The position numbers were made by a program, and so were the translations under genes. Source: Neobacillus massiliamazoniensis (GTDB taxonomy: Bacteria > Bacillota > Bacilli > Bacillales > Cytobacillaceae). From it: DNA of 64,000 nt. The notes beneath the pieces are model-generated. The model was not told the origin of the DNA and searched no databases. It saw nothing but the letters and a program-made list of their open reading frames with translations. The stretch spans positions 124,001-188,000 of the forward strand of contig NZ_CVRB01000003.1 in the NCBI RefSeq assembly GCF_001048695.1. The letters are read 5' to 3'. Each line of letters starts with the position of its first letter. Within the stretch, counting starts at the first letter, position 1. Positions 33,599-41,799 of the stretch are shown here, piece after piece.

Positions 33599-34375
33599 AT
33601 GTCGTTATCTTTTGAAGAACGCAAAAAAACAATCTTAGAAACTTTAGAAAAAGAAGAGAAGGTTCAAGTAAAAATTCTTGCAAATTTCCTTCAGGTATCA
33701 GACGAAACCATTAGGCGCGACTTAGATCGACTTGAAAAAGACGGCATCGTTAAAAAGGTGTATGGCGGAGCGATAAAGTCAGCGGTTCATCAGTGGGAAT
33801 TACCTTTTGATCAAAAAAAGACGATGAACCAAATGGAAAAACGAGCCATTTGTAAGACGGCGTCAAGCCTTGTGGAAGATGGGGACATCATCATGATTGG
33901 AAATGGCACCACTCCGCTAGATATGGTGCATTATTTAGCGGAGAAGGATATTACGTTGATTACTCATTCTGTTCCCGTGATGCTCCTTGCCATGGAAGGA
34001 TTTAATGGACGGGTTATTTTTGTCGGCGGTGAATTTGAACGAAATCAACAATACACGAGTGGTCCTCTATCGGAAAGAACGCTTGAGCTTATGAAGGCAA
34101 ACAAGGCCTTTATTGCAGCTGGAGGAATATCTGTTGGGAACGGGATTACCGATTATGATATTACTGGTTCAAGCATCTCCCGAAAAATGATGGAACGTGC
34201 TGAGGAAGTCATCATCTTGGCTGATCATACGAAATTTGGTAAAACGACCTTTGCCCATATGTGCTCATTAACAGATGTGTCAATGATCATAACGGATAAT
34301 CTTTGCCATGAGGATTGGATGAAAATATTAGCCGAAAAGAATATAGAGCTCATAATTGCGAATGAAAAAATATAA
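33599..34375 (+). CDS. DeoR-family transcriptional regulator
   Basis: A 258-residue DeoR protein: N-terminal winged helix with the family signature (VSDETIRRDLDRLEKDGIVK, about 33-52, then VYGGAI) and a C-terminal sugar-phosphate-isomerase-like sensor (DIIMIGNGTT, ITHSVPVM, IFVGGEF, AAGGISVGNG). Sensors of this kind bind phosphorylated metabolites, which fits a kinase in the same operon. ATG follows AGGTGGTCC. It probably represses this operon in the absence of substrate. Confidence 0.92.
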   Translation: MSLSFEERKKTILETLEKEEKVQVKILANFLQVSDETIRRDLDRLEKDGIVKKVYGGAIKSAVHQWELPFDQKKTMNQMEKRAICKTASSLVEDGDIIMIGNGTTPLDMVHYLAEKDITLITHSVPVMLLAMEGFNGRVIFVGGEFERNQQYTSGPLSERTLELMKANKAFIAAGGISVGNGITDYDITGSSISRKMMERAEEVIILADHTKFGKTTFAHMCSLTDVSMIITDNLCHEDWMKILAEKNIELIIANEKI

Positions 34376-34410
34376 ACGATTCTACTAATAAAGGAGTGAG
34401 ATTAGCAGAA

Positions 34411-35673
34411 ATGTTTGAATGGACGAGTAAAAAGGGTGTCCTAGAAGATTCGATCAATTGGTGGAATCCAGGTAAAACGAGTCAATGGCAAAAAGACGGA
34501 ATTGATTTAGTTATGGACAAAAGGGAAGGCTATTATTTTTACGATATGGATGGAAAGCAGTTAATGGATGTCCATTTGAATGGAGGTACGTATAATCTGG
34601 GTCACCGAAATCCAGAAATCATTGCAACGTTAAAAGAAGCTTTAGATGATTTTGATATCGGAAATCATCATTTTCCTGCGATGACACGGGCCAAGCTTGC
34701 TAAAGAAATGGCCAAATGCACACCGGATGCTCTTAATTATACGATTTTCTCCAGTGGTGGAAGTGAGGCGATAGACGCTGCGATTAAATGTGCTCGATAT
34801 GCAACGAAACGGAAAAAAATCGTTTCCATTCAAAATGGATACCATGGTCATACCGGACTTGCTGTTTCCTTAGGGAACGAACGATATTCCCGTCCATTTT
34901 TAAGTGAAGGGGATCCGGATGAGTTTCTTCATGTTCCATTTAATGATATAGAAGCAATGGAGCAGGCACTCCGATTTGAAGAAGTTGCAGGTGTGGTGAT
35001 CGAAACGGTTCCAGCAACTTACGGATTTCCAATGCCGAAGAGAGATTATCTCAATTCTGTTAAAAGAATGTGTGAAAAATATGGTACATTATTTGTGGCA
35101 GATGAAGTCCAAACAGGGTTAATGCGGACGGGAAAACTGTGGGGAATTGAACATTACGGGGTAGAACCGGATATTTTGGTCACCTCTAAAGGCTTAAGTG
35201 GTGGTATTTATCCAATCGGAGCTACAGTTGTCAGCAAAAAAGCAGGTAATTGGATGAATGAGGATGGCTTTGCCCATATTTCTACATTCGGCGGTTCGGA
35301 GCTTGGATGTATTGTCGCATTAAAGGTGCTAGAAATTTCACAGCGGCAGGAAGTAAGACAAAATGTCGATTTTGTTGCCCGATACGTTCGAACAGGACTT
35401 GAACAAATCAAACAACAATATTCAGATTTTTTTGTGGGTATTCGTCAATTAGGTGTGGTCATGGGGCTGGAATTTAGCCACCCGAAAGGCGCTATCTATG
35501 TCATGCAGTCTCTCTATAAAAATGGCGTATGGGCCATTTATTCGATGCTAGATAATCGAGTACTGCAGTTTAAGCCAGGACTTCTTTTAGATAAAGGATA
35601 TTGTGACGAATTACTGTCACGATGTGAACAAAGTATAAAACAAGCTGTGAAAATGGTTTATAACTATAGCTAA
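34411..35673 (+). CDS. Class III PLP-dependent aminotransferase / phospho-lyase-like enzyme
   Basis: About 420 residues. Motifs: GGTYNLGHRNPEI, FSSGGSEAIDAAIKCAR, the metal-like FVADEVQTGLMRTGKLWG and the PLP-lysine SKGLSGGIYP (Lys near 260). Class III enzymes include ornithine/putrescine aminotransferases and also the phospho-lyases acting on phosphoethanolamine and phosphohydroxylysine. The gene is followed at once by an APH-type kinase, the pairing known from hydroxylysine and ethanolamine-type degradation. ATG 34411 has AAGGAGTGAG 11 bases upstream; GTG 34396 lies within that site. Confidence 0.88.
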   Translation: MFEWTSKKGVLEDSINWWNPGKTSQWQKDGIDLVMDKREGYYFYDMDGKQLMDVHLNGGTYNLGHRNPEIIATLKEALDDFDIGNHHFPAMTRAKLAKEMAKCTPDALNYTIFSSGGSEAIDAAIKCARYATKRKKIVSIQNGYHGHTGLAVSLGNERYSRPFLSEGDPDEFLHVPFNDIEAMEQALRFEEVAGVVIETVPATYGFPMPKRDYLNSVKRMCEKYGTLFVADEVQTGLMRTGKLWGIEHYGVEPDILVTSKGLSGGIYPIGATVVSKKAGNWMNEDGFAHISTFGGSELGCIVALKVLEISQRQEVRQNVDFVARYVRTGLEQIKQQYSDFFVGIRQLGVVMGLEFSHPKGAIYVMQSLYKNGVWAIYSMLDNRVLQFKPGLLLDKGYCDELLSRCEQSIKQAVKMVYNYS

Positions 35674-35697
35674 AACATCTATGAAGGAGGAAAAAAT

Positions 35698-36708
35698 GTG
35701 AGTAATACCTCTTTTGACCCTTTGAAAGAATCAATCGAAAAATTTACAAGGATAGCAGGCAATGCCGTTAAATTTTACCCCATATTATCTCAATCTACGA
35801 TTCAACTATTAAATTATTCCGAAAATGCCACTTTTTTAGTGAACACTACCACAGGTGAAAAATATATTTTACGGGTTGGGCGCCCGTTATATCATTCAAA
35901 AACAGAAATCGAAAGTGAACTTGAATGGTTGAAATTGATTAATAAACATTCTTCGATAAAGGTTTCATTGCCGATTGTAGGAGAAAATGGTGAATATGTT
36001 CAAGAGGTAGAAGACGAAAATATATCACACTTCTGTGCCTTATTTACATTCTTAGAAGGTGATGCTCCAAATGAAGAGAATGAACATGATCTCATCAGTC
36101 AATTTGAGGTTCTAGGTGATATTACGGCTCAATTGCATGAGTACAGCATTCTGAATCGCCATCAGCTTCAACAAATGAAACGCATCGAATGGGACTACAC
36201 TTCGATTTTGGGAACAAAACCGAAGTGGGGAAGATGGCAGGATGGCTTAGCAATGACAGATGATCGTTTAGAGCTGTTTGAGAAAGTATCAGAAAAAATT
36301 AAACAAAGATTAGCTCTCTTTGGAAAAAGTCAAAGCCGATACGGATTAATTCATTCCGATTTACGACTTGCTAATTTGCTTGTTGATGGCCAGCAAATCA
36401 AAATAATAGATTTTGATGATTGTGGATTTGGCTGGTATTTATATGATTTAGCTACCTCTTTAAGTTTTATAGAACACAAACCTTATATTCCTACTTTAAT
36501 TAACGCCTGGCTGAAGGGATATCGCAAGGTTCGTTCTCTTTCGCAAGAGGAGGAGCTTGAAATTCCTACCTTTATTTTAATGCGCAGATTACAGCTAATA
36601 GCTTGGGTAGGCAGCCGCCATAATGAAACCACTCGGGAGTTGGGGAGTGCATTTACCGAAGAGACAGACGAGTTGGCAAAAAAATACTTAGAAAAGATGG
36701 AAATTTAG
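35698..36708 (+). CDS. APH/choline-kinase-family phosphotransferase (hydroxylysine-kinase-like)
   Basis: A 336-residue kinase of the aminoglycoside-phosphotransferase fold. The ATP lobe is about residues 30-110 (FLVNTTTGEKYILRVGRP), the catalytic loop is HSDLRLANLL (Asp near 221) and the metal loop IDFDDCGFG (Asp near 240). In the family, relatives phosphorylate hydroxylysine, homoserine, choline or aminoglycosides. Context (PLP enzyme before, APC permease after) favours a catabolic small-molecule kinase rather than a resistance enzyme. GTG start with AAGGAGG upstream; an ATG two bases earlier is closed by a stop at once. Confidence 0.88.
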   Translation: MSNTSFDPLKESIEKFTRIAGNAVKFYPILSQSTIQLLNYSENATFLVNTTTGEKYILRVGRPLYHSKTEIESELEWLKLINKHSSIKVSLPIVGENGEYVQEVEDENISHFCALFTFLEGDAPNEENEHDLISQFEVLGDITAQLHEYSILNRHQLQQMKRIEWDYTSILGTKPKWGRWQDGLAMTDDRLELFEKVSEKIKQRLALFGKSQSRYGLIHSDLRLANLLVDGQQIKIIDFDDCGFGWYLYDLATSLSFIEHKPYIPTLINAWLKGYRKVRSLSQEEELEIPTFILMRRLQLIAWVGSRHNETTRELGSAFTEETDELAKKYLEKMEI

Positions 36709-36754
36709 TACCTGGAAAAAGCTTGTGATCAGGTTACAGCGAGGAGGTGAGGAA

Positions 36755-37024
36755 ATGGATCAGGAGTTAGTTGAAAAAATCACAAAATTAGTGCTCTCAA
36801 AGTTAGAAGAGTATTCAAATCCTTCTGAAGAACATTATGTTCCTCTTACACACGAAGAGTTACAAAAATGGGATGAAATCTCAATCGGATTTTCCAAAAA
36901 GTCAAATTCCTCGCTAAAGGAGGATCCTGAATATAAACCGCTAACACAAGAGGAAATCAAAAAATGGAATCAGTTCACTTCCTCAACGGTTTTTTCTAAA
37001 GAAAATCGCTCATCATTGAAATAA
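36755..37024 (+). CDS. Small protein with amphipathic N-terminus and duplicated C-terminal motif
   Basis: An 89-residue acidic protein. Residues 1-19 (MDQELVEKITKLVLSKLEE) form an amphipathic helix like the short targeting helices of bacterial microcompartment cargo. The rest holds the same 28-30-residue unit twice: Y-V-P-L-T-H-E-E-L-Q-K-W ... S-S-L-K and Y-K-P-L-T-Q-E-E-I-K-K-W ... S-S-L-K. ATG 36755 follows GAGGAGGTGAGG; ATG-like start at 36725 has no site. No family was recognised and no shell-protein gene is in the window. Probably a partner of the operon's enzymes. Confidence 0.7.
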   Translation: MDQELVEKITKLVLSKLEEYSNPSEEHYVPLTHEELQKWDEISIGFSKKSNSSLKEDPEYKPLTQEEIKKWNQFTSSTVFSKENRSSLK

Positions 37025-37198
37025 AGAAGGTTGAAAAAATTTTTAAAATAAATTATTAGAATATTATAAAAATTTATCGAAAACACTTTAAGAATACATT
37101 CACTCATCTAAAACAATTGTTAATTAGTTAGGAATGATGATGGATAAAATTTTCGGTGATTAATCCGTTTGCAACCTATTGGAGGGAAGGGATGAAGA

Positions 37199-38800
37199 AT
37201 GTCGAAAGCTGGTTTAGCGTTGTTTGAACAGAAATCAACGGTTGGCGTTGCAAGGCAAATCAGTCCAATTGATACAATGATTTACTCTGCAGCAAATCCA
37301 GGTTTAATGTTTGCGCTCGTTTATATTATGTGGGCGCCATTTTTGTATCCAGGTGCCCACATGGTTTGGGCCATTTTAACAGTAGCCCAGATGTTTATTA
37401 TTGCAGGTCTTTATTGGTTATTCTCAGTCTCTATGCCTCGGTCCGGTGGGGAATATATTTACATTAGTCGGATTCTACACCCGTCAGTAGGTCTTATGGC
37501 AAGTTTTATGATCACCTTTACCTCAATCTCTTGGACTGGAATCCTCTTGAATTGGATTATCAAATGGTCCATCGTCGAATTCTTTTATTCGATTGCGTTG
37601 ATCAATGGAAATGACACAACTTGGCTCCATTTAGCAGAGTTTTTTAATAAAAATTGGATGCATGCCATTATCGGAACCGCTTTGCTATTGTTCATTTACT
37701 TTATCTATTATAAAGGAACAAAGTGGATGGTAAGATTGGCCTATTTAACCTTAGGTGCAACACTCGCTGGGGCAGTTGTCTTTATTGTAGCAAACCTCAT
37801 CACTGGTCAAGGAACATTTGCGAATAATTTTACTCATTTGTCTGGCTTGGCATACGGTGATGTCATTAAGCTTGCTGCAGCTGATGGTTATCCGACAAAA
37901 TTCCTGTTCGGTGCAACGGTGATGGCTGGTTCTACTTATATTATATTAAATACTCTAGGTTCCACTTTTGGGGCCAATCTTGCCGGTGAGGTTCGTAACG
38001 TGCAGAAGTCCCAGCTGCTTGCATTGTTTGGATCACTGACGATTTTAATGGTTGTTTGGGCGATTTTCTATTTAATGTCATATCTTAACTTTGGCGATGT
38101 TTGGTCAAACAGCTTGTATTATCTTTACAATTCAGGACATGATGCCTATCCATTTAAGGGGTATGATCCATTTATCACAATAATGATTGGAATTATGACA
38201 AAGAATCCGATTTTTGTATTTTTAATTGCTGTCTGTTTCGCGATCGCCACCTTTGGTTCAGCAGCAGGCTTAGGATTTGGACCATCCCGAAATATTGTGG
38301 CCTGGTCATTTGACCGCTTAATCCCCAGTAAATTTATGGAGTTGAATCCAAAGACAAATTCACCAACCTATGCTTTAAGAACCGTTATTGTGGGCGCTTG
38401 GGTGTTCCTAATGCTTGATATTTTCTTACCATCATGGACAGCCAATATCGCCTACACCATTTTCACCTGGTTTTTAGCGTGGATCTTTTTGGGGATTTCT
38501 GGAATACTTTTTGCAAGCCGAAAGAAAGTATTGTTCAACTCTTCTCCGCCCGTTGTCAAAACAAAATTCTTGGGCGTGAATTTAGTAACAATTTTAGGCT
38601 GGCTGACGCTTGCCATCAGTGTTTCCATTTGTTACTACCTTCTCATTCCATTTTTTAGAGGAGATTTACCGTTTACGATGATTGTAGTCTCCCTATTATT
38701 AATGTTAATTCCCATTCTTGTCTATTTTTTGATGAAACGTTCTCACGCAAAAAAGGGGATTGATATTGATATCCAATTCCAGGAAATACCTTCTGATTAA
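37199..38800 (+). CDS. APC-superfamily amino acid/amine permease
   Basis: A 533-residue membrane protein with about twelve to thirteen helices. SVSMPRSGGEYIYISRILHP (about 78-97) is the conserved APC loop after helix 2. It brings in an amino acid or amine with a proton or sodium ion. GGAGGGAAGGG precedes the ATG. It is separated from the small-protein gene by 174 AT-rich bases, which may contain its own promoter, but it belongs by content with the kinase and PLP enzyme and would supply their substrate. Confidence 0.92.
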   Translation: MSKAGLALFEQKSTVGVARQISPIDTMIYSAANPGLMFALVYIMWAPFLYPGAHMVWAILTVAQMFIIAGLYWLFSVSMPRSGGEYIYISRILHPSVGLMASFMITFTSISWTGILLNWIIKWSIVEFFYSIALINGNDTTWLHLAEFFNKNWMHAIIGTALLLFIYFIYYKGTKWMVRLAYLTLGATLAGAVVFIVANLITGQGTFANNFTHLSGLAYGDVIKLAAADGYPTKFLFGATVMAGSTYIILNTLGSTFGANLAGEVRNVQKSQLLALFGSLTILMVVWAIFYLMSYLNFGDVWSNSLYYLYNSGHDAYPFKGYDPFITIMIGIMTKNPIFVFLIAVCFAIATFGSAAGLGFGPSRNIVAWSFDRLIPSKFMELNPKTNSPTYALRTVIVGAWVFLMLDIFLPSWTANIAYTIFTWFLAWIFLGISGILFASRKKVLFNSSPPVVKTKFLGVNLVTILGWLTLAISVSICYYLLIPFFRGDLPFTMIVVSLLLMLIPILVYFLMKRSHAKKGIDIDIQFQEIPSD

Positions 38801-38851
38801 TAGTTTTTGAGATTGAATGTGAGTTTCCAAAATTGATATGGGGTGAGGGAT

Positions 38852-39784
38852 TTGAAGATTTTTTATGCAGGGGACCTGCATGGTGGAGAAACAGCCTTTC
38901 GGAAATTTACGAATGCCGGTCCGTTTTATAAAGCTGACCTAGTCTTATATGGTGGCGACTTTACTGGTAAAATGGTTGTACCGATTGTGAAAAAATCAGG
39001 AGTATATACTTGTAAATATTACGGTTCAACTGTGAAGGTGAAAAAAGTGAAAGAACTCCCAGATTTAGAAAGGAATTTACGGGATGCTGGATTTTATCCA
39101 CTCGTCATAACAGAGTCGGAACTAAATCAATTAACCGAGGAAGATGCTGAACGAATCATTAAAGAAAAGCAAATCGAAGTTTTGAAACAGTGGGTTGAAC
39201 TGGCCGATGAAAGATTTAAAGCTGCCGGGATCCCGTGTATCTGCATTCCTGGTAGTGTGGATGACTTTTATCTTGATGAGATTTTAACCTCAGGAACGTA
39301 TATTCAAAATGGCGATGGAAAAATAATCGAGATGGCTGGATATGAAATCCTTTCATTAGGCGGCGGCAAACCAAGTGTATTTCAATATCCACGTGAATTT
39401 AGTGAAGAAGAATTAGCAGATAAGATTGATAGTTTGGCAGCGCAAGTGAAGGATATGGATAAATGCATCTTTAATATTCATATCCCACCTTACGATACCG
39501 ATTTGGATCAAGGGACCTTGTATGATGAAGAGTTAAAGCCAGTCTTGGATGGAGATGCCTTAGCGACAGCACCTACTGGAAGTAAATCTGTTCGTCAAGC
39601 AATTGAGAAATATCAACCATTACTCTCTTTACACGGTCATGTTCACGAAAGCCGTGGAGTAACAACGATTGGTAGAACCGTCTGCATCAATGCCGGCACA
39701 GACTATGACCAAGGCATGCTGCGCGGAGCATTAGTCGATATCGGTTCTGATGGAAAAGTATCCTACTCGCTTACAGCAGGATAA
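38852..39784 (+). CDS. Calcineurin-like metallophosphoesterase
   Basis: About 310 residues, with the metal motifs in order: D-x-H in YAGDLHGG, GGDFTG, a modified GNH region (PGSVDDFY), the NIHIPPYD motif and the closing GHVHES. It removes phosphate from a mono- or diester; the substrate may be a phosphorylated intermediate of the operon. TTG at 38852 follows GGGGTGAGG; GTG at 38843 overlaps that site. It ends the set of genes that starts at 32797, with a terminator 110 bases on. Confidence 0.88.
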   Translation: MKIFYAGDLHGGETAFRKFTNAGPFYKADLVLYGGDFTGKMVVPIVKKSGVYTCKYYGSTVKVKKVKELPDLERNLRDAGFYPLVITESELNQLTEEDAERIIKEKQIEVLKQWVELADERFKAAGIPCICIPGSVDDFYLDEILTSGTYIQNGDGKIIEMAGYEILSLGGGKPSVFQYPREFSEEELADKIDSLAAQVKDMDKCIFNIHIPPYDTDLDQGTLYDEELKPVLDGDALATAPTGSKSVRQAIEKYQPLLSLHGHVHESRGVTTIGRTVCINAGTDYDQGMLRGALVDIGSDGKVSYSLTAG

Positions 39785-39896
39785 ATAAAATTTGCAGACC
39801 CGAGTCGTTTTAGTGTTTAGATTAAAGATTTTTGAAACCGTTTTCAGACATTACTTTGGTATGATTAGTGGATTTTACACATAGAAGATAACTTTA

Positions 39897-39940
39897 AAAA
39901 GGCTGACCTGAAATGATATTCGGGTCAGCTTAATTATTTT
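39897..39940 (+). terminator. Terminator of the phosphoesterase/permease unit
   Basis: GGCTGACCTGAA pairs with TTCGGGTCAGC(T) and T-rich sequence follows. The rest of the 340-base gap (39785-40123) shows only a TATAAT at 40049 likely to serve the next operon. Confidence 0.8.
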
Positions 39941-40123
39941 TATAAAATATTTTTTCATTATCTATATTTTTTAATTGGCAAAGGGAATTAAAGAAGCAGT
40001 CAGTAAGAAGGGATCATAGAAAAGTTTTTTTAACATATCCAAACGGTTATAATAAAGGATGATTTCATTCATCTTGGAATAGATAGTAAGCAGTAGACAG
40101 GAATTAATAAAGGGGAACCATTG

Positions 40124-40852
40124 ATGTCAAACGAAAATGAATTGATTAGATTTGAGCATGTGTATTATACATCTGGCGATGTGCCAATTTTAAAAGATAT
40201 TACAGGCTCATTTATCGAGGGCAAAATCACTACACTTGTCGGTCCTTCTGGAGCAGGGAAGACAACGTTAATAAAATTATGTAATGGACTGATATCTCCG
40301 GATTCAGGTGAAATTTTTATTAAAGGGAAAAAGATTGAAAATTATAACCCAGTCGAATTGCGTAGGAAAGTGGGGCTTGCCCTCCAAAGTGCAACGATGA
40401 TAAGCGGAAGTGTTTGGAGAAATCTTTCACTGCCCTTGACTTTACAAGGAATGCAGCTAACTGATGAGAAAGCGAAGGAATTATTAAAAATGGTCGGCCT
40501 AGAAGAAAGATTCCTGCACCGAAATGTGATGGATTTATCCGGTGGTCAGCGTCAAAAAGTTTCCATTGCCCGAACACTTGTTAACAAGCCAAAGGTACTG
40601 TTGCTTGATGAAATAACATCTTCGCTTGACCGAGTATCCCAACAGGATATTGAAGAACTTATAGTAAGAATTAATAAAGAATACTCAACTACCGTAGTTT
40701 GGATCACCCATAATTTAGACCAAGCAGTTTCGATTGGAAACTATTCTTGGGTTATGATGGGTGGAGAAGTGGTTGAGATCGGGGAAAGTGAAATCCTTCA
40801 ACATCCTAAAGATGAAAGAATACAACGCTTTGTAAGGGGGGACATGGAATGA
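40124..40852 (+). CDS. ABC transporter ATP-binding protein, FetA/YbbL-like
   Basis: A 242-residue ATPase: Walker A GPSGAGKT (about 39-46), Q-loop LALQSATM, signature LSGGQ (about 139), Walker B KVLLLDE and the switch His in WITHN. Paired with the UPF0014 permease it matches the FetA-FetB system, proposed in E. coli to export iron and protect against peroxide; B. subtilis YjkB-YjkA is the same pair. ATG 40124 has AAGGGG upstream; TTG 40121 is less likely. A TATAAT lies at 40049. Confidence 0.9.
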   Translation: MSNENELIRFEHVYYTSGDVPILKDITGSFIEGKITTLVGPSGAGKTTLIKLCNGLISPDSGEIFIKGKKIENYNPVELRRKVGLALQSATMISGSVWRNLSLPLTLQGMQLTDEKAKELLKMVGLEERFLHRNVMDLSGGQRQKVSIARTLVNKPKVLLLDEITSSLDRVSQQDIEELIVRINKEYSTTVVWITHNLDQAVSIGNYSWVMMGGEVVEIGESEILQHPKDERIQRFVRGDME

Positions 40853-41598
40853 GTTATCTAACTTTAGCAATTGCCCTTATTTTCGTTCTAATCCCGCTTA
40901 TTTTATCGAAAACATTGAATCTAGGATTAGAAAAGGATACCATCATTGCAACCGTTCGATCGACATTACAATTATTGATTGTCGGGTATATCTTGAAATT
41001 CGTATTTGCTTCAAACAATTATATTTTTATTATCCTAATGTTGATGCTCATGATTGGAGCAGCAACACAAAATACAAGAAAAAAAGGAAAATCCATTAAG
41101 GGCATGACATGGAAACTGGTGGTAACCTTCGTGTTCGTTGAAGTGCTGACCCAAGCAATCCTGCTCGGATTTCACATTACACCTTCAACAGCACAATACA
41201 TAATTCCTATTAGTGGGATGGTCGTCGGGAATTCCATGGTGCTAGCCATCTTGTTTCTTAATAGGTTCACTGCAGAAGTTGAAGCACGTCAGGATGAAAC
41301 GGAACTGATTTTGTCACTTGGTGGAACTCCAAAGCAGGCAATCCATACATCCTTGATCACCTCCATCAAAGCAAGCACTATTCCAACCATTGAAAGCCAG
41401 AAAACAATTGGTCTCGTTCAACTTCCAGGAATGATGAGTGGTCAAATTATTGCAGGTGCCAATCCCATTCAAGCTGTGCAGTTTCAGTTATTGATTCTTT
41501 TCCTATTATTAACAACAGCAGTTGTCACTAGCATTAGTATCGGCTTTTTATCTTATCCAACCTTATTTAACAAGCGTATTCAAATGCTAAGGCAATAA
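40849..41598 (+). CDS. UPF0014 ABC permease, FetB/YbbM-like
   Basis: A 249-residue membrane protein with about seven helices, and the family's conserved GMVVGNSMVLAILFLNRF and SLGGTPKQAI stretches. It overlaps the ATPase stop as ATGA, so the two are translationally coupled. Role: membrane half of the putative iron exporter. A near-perfect palindromic terminator follows. Confidence 0.92.
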   Translation: MSYLTLAIALIFVLIPLILSKTLNLGLEKDTIIATVRSTLQLLIVGYILKFVFASNNYIFIILMLMLMIGAATQNTRKKGKSIKGMTWKLVVTFVFVEVLTQAILLGFHITPSTAQYIIPISGMVVGNSMVLAILFLNRFTAEVEARQDETELILSLGGTPKQAIHTSLITSIKASTIPTIESQKTIGLVQLPGMMSGQIIAGANPIQAVQFQLLILFLLLTTAVVTSISIGFLSYPTLFNKRIQMLRQ

Positions 41599-41616
41599 AA
41601 AAGAAAACTAGCATAA

Positions 41617-41670
41617 GGTGCCTGACACCCATGACGTTATAACGCCATGGGTGTCAGGCACTTTTTTTGA
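41617..41670 (+). terminator. Palindromic dispersed element acting as terminator of the fetAB-like operon
   Basis: GTGCCTGACACCCATG pairs with CATGGGTGTCAGGCAC around a CGTTATAACG centre: 22-bp arms with one mismatch, then seven T. It is the most complete copy of the dispersed GTGCCTGACAC element; another half copy follows at 41684-41695. Confidence 0.92.
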
Positions 41671-41683
41671 TCATAGTGTGGTA

Positions 41684-41695
41684 GGTGTCAGGCAC
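41684..41695 (-). repeat. Dispersed GTGCCTGACAC-type element (half)
   Basis: GGTGTCAGGCAC, a second copy only 20 bases after the palindrome at 41617. Confidence 0.75.
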
Positions 41696-41705
41696 TAATG
41701 ATTAA

Positions 41706-41744
41706 TTAACTAAAAATTTACAATAAATAAACGTATTGTTAATA
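41706..41744 (+). promoter_or_regulatory. Candidate PhoP-binding repeat (Pho box) upstream of the PhoX gene
   Basis: Four TTnACA-like hexamers at an 11-base period: TTAACT (41706), TTTACA (41717), TAAACG (41728), TTAATA (41739). The Bacillus PhoP site is four TT(A/T/C)ACA repeats with about five-base gaps, so the spacing fits; two of the hexamers are weak. Confidence 0.5.
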
Positions 41745-41799
41745 ATGTAATAGTTTAATTAAATAGTAAAATGATAGAAAAAAAGGGAGCGAGAAGGGA

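Noticed and set aside
40320..40577. Minus-strand frame in the fetA-like gene
   Set aside because: Antisense to Walker and signature motifs of a complete ATPase.
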